NCBI GenBank assembly: GCA_030248295.1
Contig: JASANH010000986.1
Span: forward strand, 1-64,000
Direction of reading: 5' to 3'
Length of the DNA: 64,000 nucleotides
Source of the DNA: Mesodorylaimus sp. YZB2_4
Taxonomy: Eukaryota > Nematoda > Enoplea > Dorylaimida > Dorylaimidae
The position numbers and the translations under genes are program-made. Positions within the stretch are counted from its first letter, which is position 1. Each line of letters starts with the position of its first letter. The notes below the pieces were generated by a model, which saw only the letters and a program-made list of their open reading frames with translations, searched no databases and was not told the origin of the DNA. Below are positions 1 to 11,569 of the stretch, piece after piece.

Positions 1-109
1 GCCTCTGCTAAGCGCAACCACGGTTTAGGAAAAATGTCTGAGCCGAAGCTGCTTTTTCTGCATGAATATCAACTGGACGACTGATCGTGCCAGAGGACCA
101 TGCAATCCT

Positions 110-295
110 GTGCTCGTGGTCCACATAGTGGGCTTGGAGTGTCTAACTCTCGGGCTATGTGTAGTAGCGCTTGATCTTATTGTTACTAGGGAGTGCTCGA
201 CTCGCGGCCAGGTAAATCATTTTGTGTCATGTGCCCCTTCATCCTCGAGCGGTTCATTACTGATATGATAAACCATGAGCATGAACATAAAGTAG
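110..295 (+). repeat. SINE-1 (tRNA-Glu-derived), degenerate copy
   Basis: The copy contains the B-box-like GTGCTCGACTCGCGG, the body words ATCATTTTGTGTCA and CCTTCATCCTCGAG, and the CATGAACAT-type tail. Its inverted mate lies at about 11,135-11,315 in the other palindrome arm. Confidence 0.6.
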
Positions 296-802
296 GAAGA
301 AGAGGAAAAGATTTTTTCAGTGTTCCTCGAGGCATAGGCATCTAACGATAAGCCATATCACTTTACTCGCAGCGCTACAGCTTTGGCGTATCTAGGTTGC
401 CCACGCGAAACAGCACAGCTGCCTTTGGGGAGCCTGTCTGAAGAGCAGCAGTGCACAGAACACTTGCTTTGTGTATTTGACGCTGACATCTCAATGAATA
501 CATACAGTACATGTGTGCGAGCGATTACAAGCTGTGTGCAGTGCCTCACATGTTGGGCCACATTTCCTTTTAATTGTGGCCGAGTAGACCAGCCATCCTA
601 GGCCCTGGTTCCATTGTGTGCATTGGCTGGTCTAAAAGTTTCGAGTCTGTCATAACAGACTTTCTTGGAAATAATAAAACCGTTTTTCGTTTTTTGCTAC
701 AAACTAGTTTGGCCCAAAAAAGTTGTTCCAACGTAGATCAACTGAGAGAAATGTATGACTATCATACGTCTTCTTCCAAACCTCTGAAAAACAGAAACAT
801 AC

Positions 803-985
803 CGGCCTCGTGGCCTGGTGGGGGGTTAGGCGTCTGCCTCTCACGCCAGGTGCGCAGTTACGGGCGAGTGTTCGACTCGCGGCCCAGTAAATCATTTCGT
901 GTAAAATGGGTGCTTCACCCTCGAGTGCTCGAGTGCGCATAAGCGTTTGGTGATGTGGTCAAACGTGAACATGAAACATGAAACG
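803..985 (+). repeat. SINE-1 (tRNA-Glu-derived), near full length
   Basis: The head reads like a tRNA-Glu gene: GGCCTCGTGGCCTGGTGGGG (A-box region), CTGCCTCTCACGCC (anticodon loop with CTC) and GTGTTCGACTCGC (B box). A non-tRNA body follows with CCCTCGAGTG and GCATAAGCGTTTGGTGATGT. It ends in a CATGAA-rich tail. The mate in the right arm is at about 10,440-10,622 on the minus strand. Confidence 0.85.
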
Positions 986-3127
986 GAACGTGAGCACGCG
1001 CCCATGAAATTACTTGTAAAGACCGCCTACAGATCATGCCTCTATCATACCCGATACCATCTTTGAGTAGGCAAAAAGTCTAATCGTGAGACCGCTCATA
1101 TTCCTTGTCCACAAAAAATGCTCTATGGCAAAAATATGCTGACATTACTAGCATTACGAGAAGGCAAGCAGACAAAGGTAACACATTAACCAAAGTGACA
1201 ACCTATCAAAACTGAAGCCAGCCTAGGCAAAACTAGCTCATTCTCGGGGTGGCCTTAAATTCTTTCTACCCAGAGCATTCCATCAGAAACTGAAACAGAA
1301 TGTTCAGGATCCGCAAGTTTTATCAGGTTATTATTAGCTCTAATTTTCCTCAGCAATATTAGCTCCACATCTAATAGAACATGTCCTGCTCATGGAAATT
1401 CTTTCCACATCATTTATTTCCGTTCACATATTCTCAATTGATTATCGGCAAATTTATTGGTGTACACCAAACACATTTTCGTAAGAGCGCGCTGAGCCTA
1501 GGCAATCAATGGCGCTGCACCTCAACCCGTTCGAACACCGCGCCGAAAGCGAAAAAACAAAACACCACGCCACACCGAAGCGAAAACGCAAGAAGAGAAC
1601 CAAAAAAGGATCGCAGCTGCAAGAAAGCAGACCCGCGCGCGCAATTTGATCAAAATCTATGAGACTCGACGAGCGACGTGAAAGCCAAAAGAAGATGATC
1701 TAATAACTTCAGAACTAAAGCTTTAAAAAACGAATGCCAAAAGCAGACTGAAGGCGCAAGCTTTAGAAGAACATTACACCGACGACCCTCTCAATCGTGC
1801 GCTAGCCTGATTATCCTCCTCCTCCTCGTCTTCTCCCCCCCTGAACAAGAAAGCGATTCTGAACTCGACAACGCTGACGATTCGATAAAAAGCACGAGTA
1901 GATAGGCCAATTCTGCAAGTGTGCGAAAAATAAAAACTCGCAAACCTCTGAAGTATAGCCGGCGAAAATAGCCTTAGCATAGCTCTGCTTCTAAGCAGCA
2001 CAGTTTATGCAGCGTGTTAGTATGTTATTATATCTAGTCCGAGTGGGATCACTCAATACAGCCGCAATCATCCCTGACTAAAGAATGAACTATCAAAATG
2101 CTACATACTGGATCACTTAGTTATTACTTTTTTGCACCTGACGAGACACGGCACACACTCACCAAGAACAGTAGACATCCGTATACCTCCGCAGTAGATT
2201 GATTGCATATATCAACAGATGATCCTGTATCATACTAACCTCTTCTGAGCCTCTTCTCACGTTGATCGGGCGACCGCGTGTGACTTATCGTACCTCAGAA
2301 ACGAAACGGCGCCAACGCTGGAACTGATGGAAGGAAACACTACACCCCACAAAACTGCTAGGGGCGTGTAGGATTTTGTATTTTGTAAGCAGCGTGTTCG
2401 TATGCTATTATTCCTTGTTCCTAGGGGATCCCTTGTACCACGCTAGAGTCTCGTCCCTACAGCGTTTCACTCTTCTTGCGGCACGAATGGACAAGGAGCA
2501 CCCCCCCCCCCCCCCCCGCAACGCCTGTCTCTATTGTACTTGATTCTTATGCGCTCCACTGAACCATGAAACCTTTTCACAGTCTCAGCGAATGCCCCAA
2601 GCGCCATTCCTACTTCAGTCGTACATGAAAAATTCAGTGGTGATATCAATCAGTGCCACCACTGAAGTTAACGACTCGTCATGCAGACTCCTTCTTCCAA
2701 CATTGACACTTCGCACATGCGAACTGAACTTTGCTTGCATCCCTATTCGACGAACGCCAATACTGAAGTCAGAATCACAAGCGTGATAGAGGTGAAGCTG
2801 ACGTGTGAGAACCCCTCGCCAACAATTGCAGCAACCCTAACTGGGGACCTGAGTCTGCAGCATCTGAGGGTAGCGGTAGTTCGAAGTCCTCATCCTCACC
2901 ATTAATATTTAGCAGCCCTGGCAAAGAAAGACTGAATCCAGAACTATTCGTGTACAGAAAGTTTGCCGTCCCAAATTTCACTAGAGCATTTGCCCCCTTC
3001 GGCAATGACGAGTAAAACTCATCACAACAGCAGCAGAACCGCATCCTGACCTCAAAAGCATCACGAAACCACGATATACAAAATCATTAGCTCATCTACT
3101 CAATCGATACGTCCGCCAACAGTATGA

Positions 3128-4000
3128 TCACACAGCCGTAGCTTCTGCAGTTTGTTTGAGATACCTTGATCGATTTGACTGACATGTGATTTCGACAATA
3201 TTGACTCTTGATCTTTCCCATTTGTTACTTTTTTTCTTGATGCATTTCTTGCTGCAGTCTGACTGCTTCAGTACCAACTGCAAAGTTTTTTCAGACTGCA
3301 AACTTTCGTAAAGTGTGACTATTTCCCTGCTATTGTTAACTGCGCGAAAACGCTTTTCCCTTTTACTCTGTTCACTTGCTTCCGATCGAAGCCTGTACTT
3401 GATGCGACTGTCGAAGATTCCTTGCGGCGCTGCGTGGTGTAGACTGTGCAAACTGCGCGTTGCTACGATGCATCATCAACAGCATCGTATCCATTTCTAA
3501 AACAGCAAATCATGAACATTTCCAGTACATTTTAGACGGAAAGAAGAAAGCAGAACGTACAGCGATGTCATGACGCTGACCCATAATGAAAATTCAGCTG
3601 TCAGTTTTGAAAAGCGCGACTCACTGTGCAGAACCCAATACCGTCGCACCCTTGAAGCATCTCCAGCTCCGATTTATTACTGCTCCCAATAACACGTGCT
3701 ACATTTTCTTTCGCTGCGAGAGCAACGCTGCACCTTTCTGAAGAACATCATGACAACGAATGCGACCTGCTGTCGGGCACGAATCTACGCTGTGCATCTA
3801 CGTCAACAAATTGAAGACCTGACCAATGCACGATGCCGAGCTTGAAGTGCTGCCCAAATCAAGTTGCTAACCACCGCCACAACGAAAGAGACATGAGCTC
3901 GATGTCCAGTTCGTATAATATCGATAACGAGAAAGGCCACTGCGAAAACGATACCTAAAACAACAGCCCAGAACCCCAACGCCGCTGAAATCTTTTGCCA
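3128..4000 (-). pseudogene. Broken copy of the four-TM protein gene (left palindrome arm)
   Basis: This is the mirror of the gene at 7,135-8,089. The start region, the hydrophobic segment LGFWAVVLGIVFAVA and the segment VVSNLIWAALQAR are recognisable on the minus strand, but the frame changes several times through small indels. The second exon survives in pieces near 3,130-3,450. The damage is dense one-base indels, not a clean truncation. That suits either a decayed duplicate or raw-read-like sequence error, and the second explanation is favoured by the intact right-arm copy. Confidence 0.7.
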
Positions 4001-4339
4001 TGCTGAAACCAATACCAGCACCAAGCCCTCTCAAACCTTGTCAGTCACTAATTGACTTCGAGAAGCGTGCACAACACGATTCGCGCGGAAGTGTAAAGTG
4101 AAACTACTGTGCCCAGTGCTGTGTGCCAGCTATCATTATCAGCAGCTGAAGAACTTACAACACTCGTTAGCCACAGAGAGAGCCAATGCTGCCGAAAATT
4201 CATGTACAGAATACGTGCATGTAAGTGCACATGAAAGAATTTGCAGCTGTCTTCAGTACAGAAAATTGATGTTATGTGAACAGAGAGAATACTGCAAAAG
4301 CGTAAAGTGTCACTGTCTATGTTCTCTCAGAGTCCTGCA

Positions 4340-4382
4340 ATGACCCAAACCCGTACCCATACCCACCCGTACCCGCGGTATG
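4340..4382. repeat. ACCCGT/ACCCAT hexamer array (left arm)
   Basis: Short array of ACCCGTACCCAT-type hexamers. It corresponds to the longer array at 6,670-6,765 in the right arm and is shortened here. Confidence 0.7.
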
Positions 4383-5042
4383 ATACTTTGTAAGTCGGCG
4401 TATGTACGTATTCTTCTCATGCCCTCTTCTTCCATACTTCCTGTGACCTGCTTCTTTATGCAGTACTTCATGAAGTTGAAAAACAGAACGCCTGCCCAGC
4501 AGGATCTTGACAAATGCTGCATGCCCAACTGGCGACAAGTTGAGCCAGAAAATGAATTATACTCATCGTGCCATCGAAAAAGCACGCAAGGAGAATTTTA
4601 TGTAATGTGACAAATGAGAGAAATTCTCAGGCAAAGTTCAGAAAAGAAGCTGCGATTGAGAAGCTAGTCCTAGACGCGCCCAGCTGTTATTAGCCAAGTT
4701 GATGCCAGAAAACATGTTTTTTTAAACAACGAGTAACGTGACATTCTATTTACGCGTTCGCAGAGCCACACTTATTCCGAATTATATATCCTGCCATTGT
4801 ATTATAGTTCCTAGCGCACTTCTACACGTAGCTCAACAAACTCCAGCTCCAAACACACTACCAACGCAAGCACTCTAGAAATCCAGAACTATCCATCCAA
4901 CCATCCCACAAAATTATACCAGTCCAAGTCATCACTCCCAAGCCACAGCAACCACTCCCATCCAGCGACCAACCTCACAAACCAAAAATCAGACAAGAAA
5001 AGCAGTAGAAACAACCCCCCATTTATCATCCTATGAGAAAAA

Positions 5043-5390
5043 GACACAGAACATGAAAAAAAGAAGAAACACCACAACCACCAAGACCCCCCCTCACCCA
5101 CCCCCAAGATACACTCTCGCAATCATACACACAAACCACACACCACCAAACAAAAACCACAAAAAAAAACAAAAGAAGCAAAAAATACCCACAACAAACA
5201 GCCCCCCCAACCACACCAAAATCACACCACCAACAAAAACAACACAAATCAAACAACCCACACAACCAACAAACCAAACAAACCCAAAAACAAACAACAA
5301 CACAACACCCCCAAAACAAAACCAAAACCCCCACACCCAACACACCCAAAAAACCAAAAACCCACCCCACCCCAGAATGCAGTCTCTAAT
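5043..5390. repeat. A/C-only spacer at the centre of the palindrome
   Basis: For roughly 300 bases the plus strand is almost purely A and C, with scattered G and T only at the edges. It begins where the left arm stops matching the right arm and ends near 5,372. No short repeat unit is obvious, so it is not a simple satellite. The adjoining left arm from about 4,840 is also depleted in G and T relative to its mate. The long open frames here are by-products of the composition and are not genes. Confidence 0.8.
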
Positions 5391-5763
5391 CTGAGCCCAA
5401 CGAAACCAATCTAGGGGCGAACAAAGATTACAGCGATCCCGGAAAGTATCAAAACATAGAAACCAACCATTTGAGTCAAAAAATTGACCTACATAGAAGA
5501 TACCTGACTCAGCCCAAAATGGCCGTTACATTTGATTTGATGTAAATGCTTATCCTTACGCATTGGTCAAGGTGTGATACATCATATGGTACAGTGGACT
5601 CTAAAAACCAGCGGAGCGGGCTCGATTCCTGCTTGTGGCGCATATTTTCCATTCCGCTTCTTTTGTTTCTTCTTCAAATCTAAGTGAGCCATTCTTTGTA
5701 ATTCGGATGCGTGTACGCATGCGCATTCCACCTGATGTACGCATATGCAAACTTGCAAGAACG

Positions 5764-5805
5764 AGTACCCGTACCCATACTTGGCGGGTACGGGTCAGGA
5801 GGGGG
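5764..5805. repeat. ACCCGT hexamer hairpin near palindrome centre
   Basis: The run GTACCCGTACCCATAC is followed by GGCGGGTACGGGTCAGG, its partial inverse, so the strand can fold back. The same hexamer recurs at 4,340-4,382 and 6,670-6,765. Confidence 0.65.
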
Positions 5806-6669
5806 GAAGGTACTCATGCAAGACCTGGTATGTGAGTGTACAATCCCTCACTTCTTTTTTTCATGTTCTGTGTCTTTTTCAATCATAGGAATGATAAAAA
5901 ATGACCGGGGTTGTTTCTAACTAGCTTTTACTTCGTCTGATTTTTGGTTAATGTGACGCAGTTAAGGTCACCTAGGACACATAAGGCGACGTGGCCTCAT
6001 CGCCTAGTGGCTTAGGCGAGTGATCGACTTGCGACTCAGGTAATCAATTCTTGTGGGATGAGTCCTGGATGGATAGTTCTGGATCCTTCTAGAGTGCTAA
6101 CCTGCGTTCGGTAGTGTGTTTAAGCACGAAAACAGCTGGAGTTTGTTGACAGACTACACCACCGTAGTCAGAAGTCGCGCTAGGAGAAGTACAAACAACT
6201 ATAATACAATGGCAAGGCATATATAGATCCCTTCAGGCAAATAAAACCAAGTGTCAGCTCTGCGAAACGCATAAATACCGAATGTCACGTTACTCGTTGT
6301 TTAAAAAAAAACATGTTTTCTGGCAAGACTCATCAAACCTTCAGGCACTAATAACACAGCTGGGCGCGTCCTCAGAGAGGCTTCGCTTCTCAATCGCAGC
6401 TTCTTTTACCTGAAACTTTGCACTGAGAATTTCTCCCTCCATTTGTCACATTCACATAAAATTCCCCTCCAACCTTGCCGTGCTTTTTCGATGGCACGAT
6501 GAGTAATAATTCATTTTCTGGCTCAACTTGTCGCACGAGTTGGGCATGCCAGCAACATTTGTACAAGATCCCACTGCTGGGCAGGCGTTCCTGTTTTTCA
6601 AACTTAACATGAAGTACTGCATAACAGAAGCAAGGTCACAGGAAGTATGGAAGAACGAGGGCATGAGAA

Positions 6670-6765
6670 CGAATACCCGTACCCATACCCGCCGACCCTT
6701 ACCCAAACCCGTATCCATACCCGCCGGGTACGGGTGGGTATGGGTACGGGTTTGGGTACCCATGC
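6670..6765. repeat. Inverted ACCCGT/ACGGGT hexamer arrays forming a hairpin
   Basis: About 45 bases of ACCCGT/ACCCAT/ACCCTT hexamers are followed immediately by about 45 bases of the inverse ACGGGT/ATGGGT hexamers, centred near 6,723. The result is a near-perfect stem with G-rich arms. Confidence 0.8.
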
Positions 6766-7134
6766 AGGACTCTGAGAGAACATAGAACAGTGACACTTTA
6801 CGCTTGCAGTATTCTCTCCTGTTCCACCCATAAACCATCAATTTTCTGTACTGAAACGACAGCTGCCAAATTCTTTCATGTGCACTTACATGCACGTGCT
6901 ACTGTACATGAATTTTCGGCCAAGCATTTTTAGTTGGCCTCTGCCCTACTGTGGCCTAAACGAGTGTTGTAAGTTCTTCAGCTGCCCTGATAATGATAGC
7001 TGGCACACAGCACCTGGGCACAGTAGTTTCACTTTACACCTTCCGCGCGAATCGTGTTGTGCACGCTTCTCGACCAGTCAATTAGTGACCCTGACAAGGT
7101 TTGAGAGGGCTTGGTGCTGGTATTGGTTTCCAGC

Positions 7135-8089
7135 ATGGCGAAAGAACTTCCAGCCAAGGCGTTGGGGTTCTGGGCTGTTGTTTTAGGTATCGTTTTCGCA
7201 GTGGCCACTTTCTCGTTATCGATATTATACGAACTGGACATCGAGCTCATGTCTCTTTCGATTGTGGCGGTGGTTAGCAACTTGATTTGGGCAGCACTTC
7301 AAGCTCGGCCATCGTGCCATTGGTCAGGTCTTCAATTTGTTGACGTAGATGCACAGCGTAGATTCGTGCCCCGACGAGCCATCGCCATTCCGTTGTCCAT
7401 GATGTTCTTCAGAAAAGGTGCCAGCGTTGCTCTCGCAGCGAAAGAAAAACCTGTAAGCAACCGTGTTATTGGGAGCAGTAATAAACCATCGGAGCTGGAG
7501 ATGCTTCAAGGGTGCGACGGTATTGGGTTCTGCAAACCAGTGAGTCCGCGCTTTTCAAAACTGACCAGCTGAATTTTCATTATAGGATCAGCGTCAGTGG
7601 GCGTCGGCTGCACTGTTCTGCTTTCTTCTTTCCGTCCTAAATGTGCTGGAAATGTTCATGATTTGCTGTTTTCGAAATCGATACGATGCTGTTGATGATG
7701 CCATCGTAGCAACCACGCGCAGTTTGCCACCCAAGTACTACACCCACGCAGCCGCCGCCAAAGGAATCTTCGACAGTCGCATAGAATTCCAGGCTTCGAT
7801 CGGAAGCAAAGTGAACAGAGTAAAAGGGAAAAGCGTTTGGCCACAGTCAGAATTTGATAGCCCGACCGAAAAATCGTCGACACTTTACGAAAGTTTGCAG
7901 TCTGAAAAAACTGTGCAGTTGGTACCTGAAGCAGTCAGACCTGCAGCCAAGAAAATGCCGCCATCGAGAAGAGTAAAAACGAATGGGAAACGATCCAAGA
8001 GTCCAATATTGTCGAAATCACCAGTGTCCAAGTCCAAATCGATCAAAGGTATCTCCAAACCAAAGACTGCAGAAGCTACGGCTGTGTGA
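7135..8089 (+). CDS. Four-TM membrane protein, family member A
   Basis: Two exons, 7,135-7,539 and 7,586-8,089, joined in phase 0 across a 46-bp GT-AG intron, give about 302 residues. The start is the ATG just after a TTTCCAG acceptor-like site. Hydrophobic segments lie near residues 8-30 (AKALGFWAVVLGIVFAVATF), 40-60 (SLSIVAVVSNLIWAALQA), about 80-100, and at the start of exon 2 (WASAALFCFLLSVLNVLEMF). The C-terminal ~110 residues are hydrophilic and Ser/Lys/Pro-rich, ending in a basic tail. The motif C-x-W-S-x-L-Q-F-V plus the following FVPR is shared with the gene at 16,749, so the two are paralogues. No function is assigned. The predicted third TM is weak, and a local frame error there cannot be excluded. 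Confidence 0.7.
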
Positions 8090-11000
8090 TCATACTGTTG
8101 GCGGACGTATCGATTGAGTAACGATGAGCTAATGATTTTGTGTGCATTGGTTTCGTGATGCTTTTGAGGTCAGCGAGTTGCGGTTCTGCTGCTGTTGTGA
8201 TGAGTTTTACTCGTCATTGCCGAAGGGGGCAAATGCTCCTAGTGAAATTTGGGACGGCCAAACTTTCTGTACAACGAATGAGTTATCGATTACAGTCTTT
8301 CTTTGCCAGGGCTGCTAAATATTAAATGGTGAGGATGAGGACTTCCGAAACTACCGCTACCACCTCAGATGCTGCAGAACTGCAGGTCCCCCAGTTAGGG
8401 TTGCTGCCAATTGTTGGGGCAAGGGGTTCTCACACAAGTCAGCCTTCACCACTCTATCACGCTTGTCGATTCTGACTTCAGTTGTGGTTCAGTATTCGTC
8501 GAATAGGCGATGCAAAGCCAAAAGTTCAGTTCCGCAATGTGCCGAAGTGTCAAATGTTGGAAGAAGGCAGTCTGCATGAACCGAGTCGTTAACTTCAGTG
8601 GTGGCACTGATTGGTGTCGCCCCAACCCTGAATTTTTCATGTAACCGAAACCTGAAAGTAGCGAGTCGCGCTTAGGGGCCATTCGCTGAAGAACCTGTGA
8701 AAAAGGTTTCAATGGTTCCAGTGGAGCACATGAGATAAAACTGTGCAAATGGACGACAAAGGCGTTGGGGGGGTGACTCACTTGTACCCATTCGTGCCGC
8801 AAACCGAAGAGTGAAACCGCTGTAAGGACCGAGACTACTAGCATACCAACCAGCTAAGGGATCCCACTAGGAACAAGTAATAATAGCATACGAACACGCT
8901 GCCTTAACAAAATACAAAATACTACACCGCCCCTAGCAGTTTTGTAAGGGGTGTAGTGTTTACCCTTCCATCCAGTTCCAGCAAGTTGGCGCCGTTTACC
9001 GTTTATTAAGGTACGATACCAGTCAACACGCCAGGTCGCCCGATCAAAGTACAACCAGAGGCTCAGAAGACCAGTTCCTGTGATATACGGGTGATCTGTT
9101 GATATATGCAAATCGATCTACTGGGGAGGTATACAAGGGGATGTCTACCTTGTTCTTGGTGAGTGTGTGCCGTGTCTCCGTCGGGTGCGGAGGTTCAATA
9201 AACTAAGTGATCACAGTATGTAGCATTTTGATAGTTCGTCCTTAGTACAGGAATCGATTGCAAGGACTGTATTGAGTGATCCCACTCGGAACTAGATATA
9301 ATAACATACTAACACGCTGCCCCATAAAACTCGTGCCTGCTTAGACCAGCCAACCAGACGCCTAATGCTAAAGGACTATTTTCGCCGGCTAATAACTCAA
9401 GAGGTTTGACGAAAACTTTTGATTTTTCGCACACTTAGCAGAATTGGCCTAATCTACAATCGTGCCAATTTTTATCGAAATCCGTCCAGCCGTTGTCGAG
9501 TTCCAGAATACGCCATTTCTTGTTCAGGGGGAGAAGACGAGGAGGAGGAGGGTAAACATCAGGCTAGCGCAACAATTAGAGGTCGTACAGGTGTAAATGT
9601 TACTTTTCTAAAAGCTTGCGCCTTCAGAATCTGCCTTTTGGCATTCGTTTTTTAAAAGCTTTAGTTCCTGAAAAGTTATTCCAGAAATCAATCACTTCTT
9701 TGGCATTTCAAAACGTCGCTCGTCGAGTACTCAATAGATTTTGATCAAAAATTGACGCAGCAGCGGGTCTGACCTTTCTTGCAAAGCATGCGAAAAATCA
9801 ACTTTTTTGGTTCAATCATTCTTGCGTTTATCGACTATCGAAAGTAGCTGGCGCTGGTGTTTCTGTTTTTTCATTTTCGGCGCGGTGTTTAAAAACATCA
9901 ACTGAACGGGTTGAGGTGCAGCGCCATTGATTGCCTAGGCTCAGCGCGCTCTTACGAAAATGTGTTTGGCGTACACCAATAAATTCGCCGATAATAAATT
10001 GAGAATATGTGAACGAATATAAATGATGTGGAATGAGTTTCCATGGGCAGGACATGTTCTGTTAGGTGTGGAGTAATATTGCTGAGGAAAATTAGAGCTA
10101 ATAATAACCTGATAAAACTTGCGGATCCTGAGCGTTCTGTTTCAGTTTCTGATGGAATGCTCTGGGTAGAAAGAATTTAAGGCCACCCCGAGAATGAGCT
10201 AGTTTTGCCTAGGCTGGCTTCAGTTTTGATAGGTTGTCACTTTGGTTAATGTGTTACCTTTGTCTGCTTGCCTTCTCGTAATGCTAGTAATGTCAGCATA
10301 TTTTTGCCATAGAGCATTTTTTGTGGACAAGGAATATGAGCGGTCTCACGATTAGACTTTTTGCCTACTCAAAGATGGCATCGGGTATGATAGAGGCATG
10401 ATCTGTAGGCGGTCTTTACAAGTAATTTCATGGGCGCGTGCTCACGTTCCGTTTCATGTTTCATGTTCACGTTTGACCACATCACCAAACGCTTATGCGC
10501 ACTCGAGGGTGAAGGGACCCATTTTACACGAAATGATTTACCGGCCCGCGAGTCGAACACTCGCCCGTAACTGCGCACCTGGCGTGAGAGGCAGACGCCT
10601 AACCCACCAGGCCACGAGGCCGGTATGTTTCTGTTTTTCAGAGGTGTGGAAAGAGACGTATGATAGTCATACATTTCTCTCAGTTGATCTATGTAGGAAC
10701 AACTTTTTCGGGCCAAACTAGTTAGTAGCAAAAAACGAAAAACGGTTTTATTATTTCCAAGAACGTCTGTTATGACAGACTCGAAACTTTTAGACCAGCC
10801 AATGCACACAATGGAACCAGGGCTTAGGATGGCTGGTCTACTCGGCCACAATTAAAAGGAAATGTGGCCCAACATGTGAGGCACTGCACACAGCTTGTAA
10901 TCGCTCGCACACATGTACTGTATGTATTCATTGAGATGTCAGCGTCAAATACACAAAGCAAGTGTTCTGTGCACTGCTGCTCTTCAGACAGGCTCCCCAA

Positions 11001-11424
11001 AGGCAGCTGTGCTGTTTCGCGTGGGCAACCTAGATACGCCAAAGCTGTAGCGCTGCGAGTAAAGTGTTATGGCTTATCGTTAGATGCCTATGCCTCGAGG
11101 AACACTGAAAAAATCTTTTCCTCTTCTTCCTACTTTATGTTCATGCTCATGGTTTATCATATCAGTAATGAACCGCTCGAGGATGAAGGGGCACATGACA
11201 CAAAATGATTTACCTGGCCGCGAGTCGAGCACTCCCTAGTAACAATAAGATCAAGCGCTACTACACATAGCCTGAGAGGTAGACACTCCAAGCCCACTAT
11301 GTGGACCACGAGCACAGGATTGCATGGTCCTCTGGCACGATCAGTCGTCCAGTTGATATTCATGCAGAAAAAGCAGCTTCGGCTCAGACATTTTTCCTAA
11401 ACCGTGGTTGCGCTTAGCAGAGGC
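8090..11424. other. Right arm distal part, no gene seen
   Basis: This is the mirror of positions 1-3,127. It includes SINE-1 copies and the phrase CAGCCGTTGTCGAGTTCC, which resembles sequence common in invertebrate transposons. No exon chain was found. Confidence 0.55.
10440..10622 (-). repeat. SINE-1, mirror copy in right arm
   Basis: This is the reverse complement of the 803-985 copy. It was duplicated as part of the palindrome, so it is not an independent insertion. Confidence 0.85.
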
Positions 11425-11430
11425 CGAGTA

Positions 11431-11525
11431 GACCAGCCATCATGAGCCCTGGTTGCACTGTGTGCATCGGCTGGTCTAAAAGTTTCGAGTCTGTCATAAG
11501 AGACTTTTTTGGAAATAATAAGAAT
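11431..11525 (+). repeat. Third copy of the 589-680 hairpin segment, just outside the palindrome
   Basis: Immediately past the arm end, about 95 bases repeat positions 589-680 in direct orientation, including AGACCAGCCA ... TGGCTGGTCT and GTCTGTCATAA. The mirror copy is at about 10,745-10,837. A repeat abutting the arm boundary may mark where the duplication or join formed. Confidence 0.7.
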
Positions 11526-11569
11526 TTCCACAGCGCCCTTATCGGCATGTAGCATTTTGTAAAACTGCT

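Larger units (their letters stand above)
1..3127. other. Left arm, no gene seen
   Basis: Apart from the SINE copies I see no convincing exon here. The region holds a C17 homopolymer at 2,501-2,517. It also holds a 48-bp hairpin at 589-636, bounded by AGACCAGCCA and TGGCTGGTCT. Its mate in the right arm (8,300-11,425) is likewise non-coding. Confidence 0.6.
4001..7134. other. Palindrome centre, non-coding
   Basis: This stretch contains the inner arms, the A/C spacer, the hexamer arrays and a partial SINE-1 head at about 5,990-6,055 (CATCGCCTAGTGGCTTAGGC). I see no exon with splice signals. Confidence 0.6.
1..11425. repeat. Giant inverted repeat (palindrome), arms ~5 kb
   Basis: Positions 1 to about 5,070 reappear as reverse complement in about 5,850 to 11,425. 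Paired positions sum to about 11,425 at the outer ends and drift lower toward the centre, because the left arm has lost bases. The outer 2 kb match almost base for base. From about 3 kb inward the left arm carries many one-to-few-base indels, homopolymer changes and missing blocks. A C17 run at 2,501-2,517 corresponds to only seven G on the right near 8,767. The left arm is cut by the window edge, so the true outer boundary is unknown there. It is either a real segmental palindrome or a fold-back assembly artefact. Confidence 0.93.

Noticed and set aside
803-880. A functional tRNA-Glu gene
   Set aside because: The acceptor stem does not pair, bases are inserted around the A box, and the same head is always joined to the same SINE body.
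5026-5394. Overlapping 87-114 codon open frames on both strands in the palindrome centre
   Set aside because: They arise because the strand lacks G and T, so stop codons cannot form. The proteins are low-complexity and have no start or splice context.
6670-6765. A CRISPR-like or telomere array
   Set aside because: There are no spacers or evenly spaced long repeats, the organism is an animal, and the hexamers form one short inverted pair.
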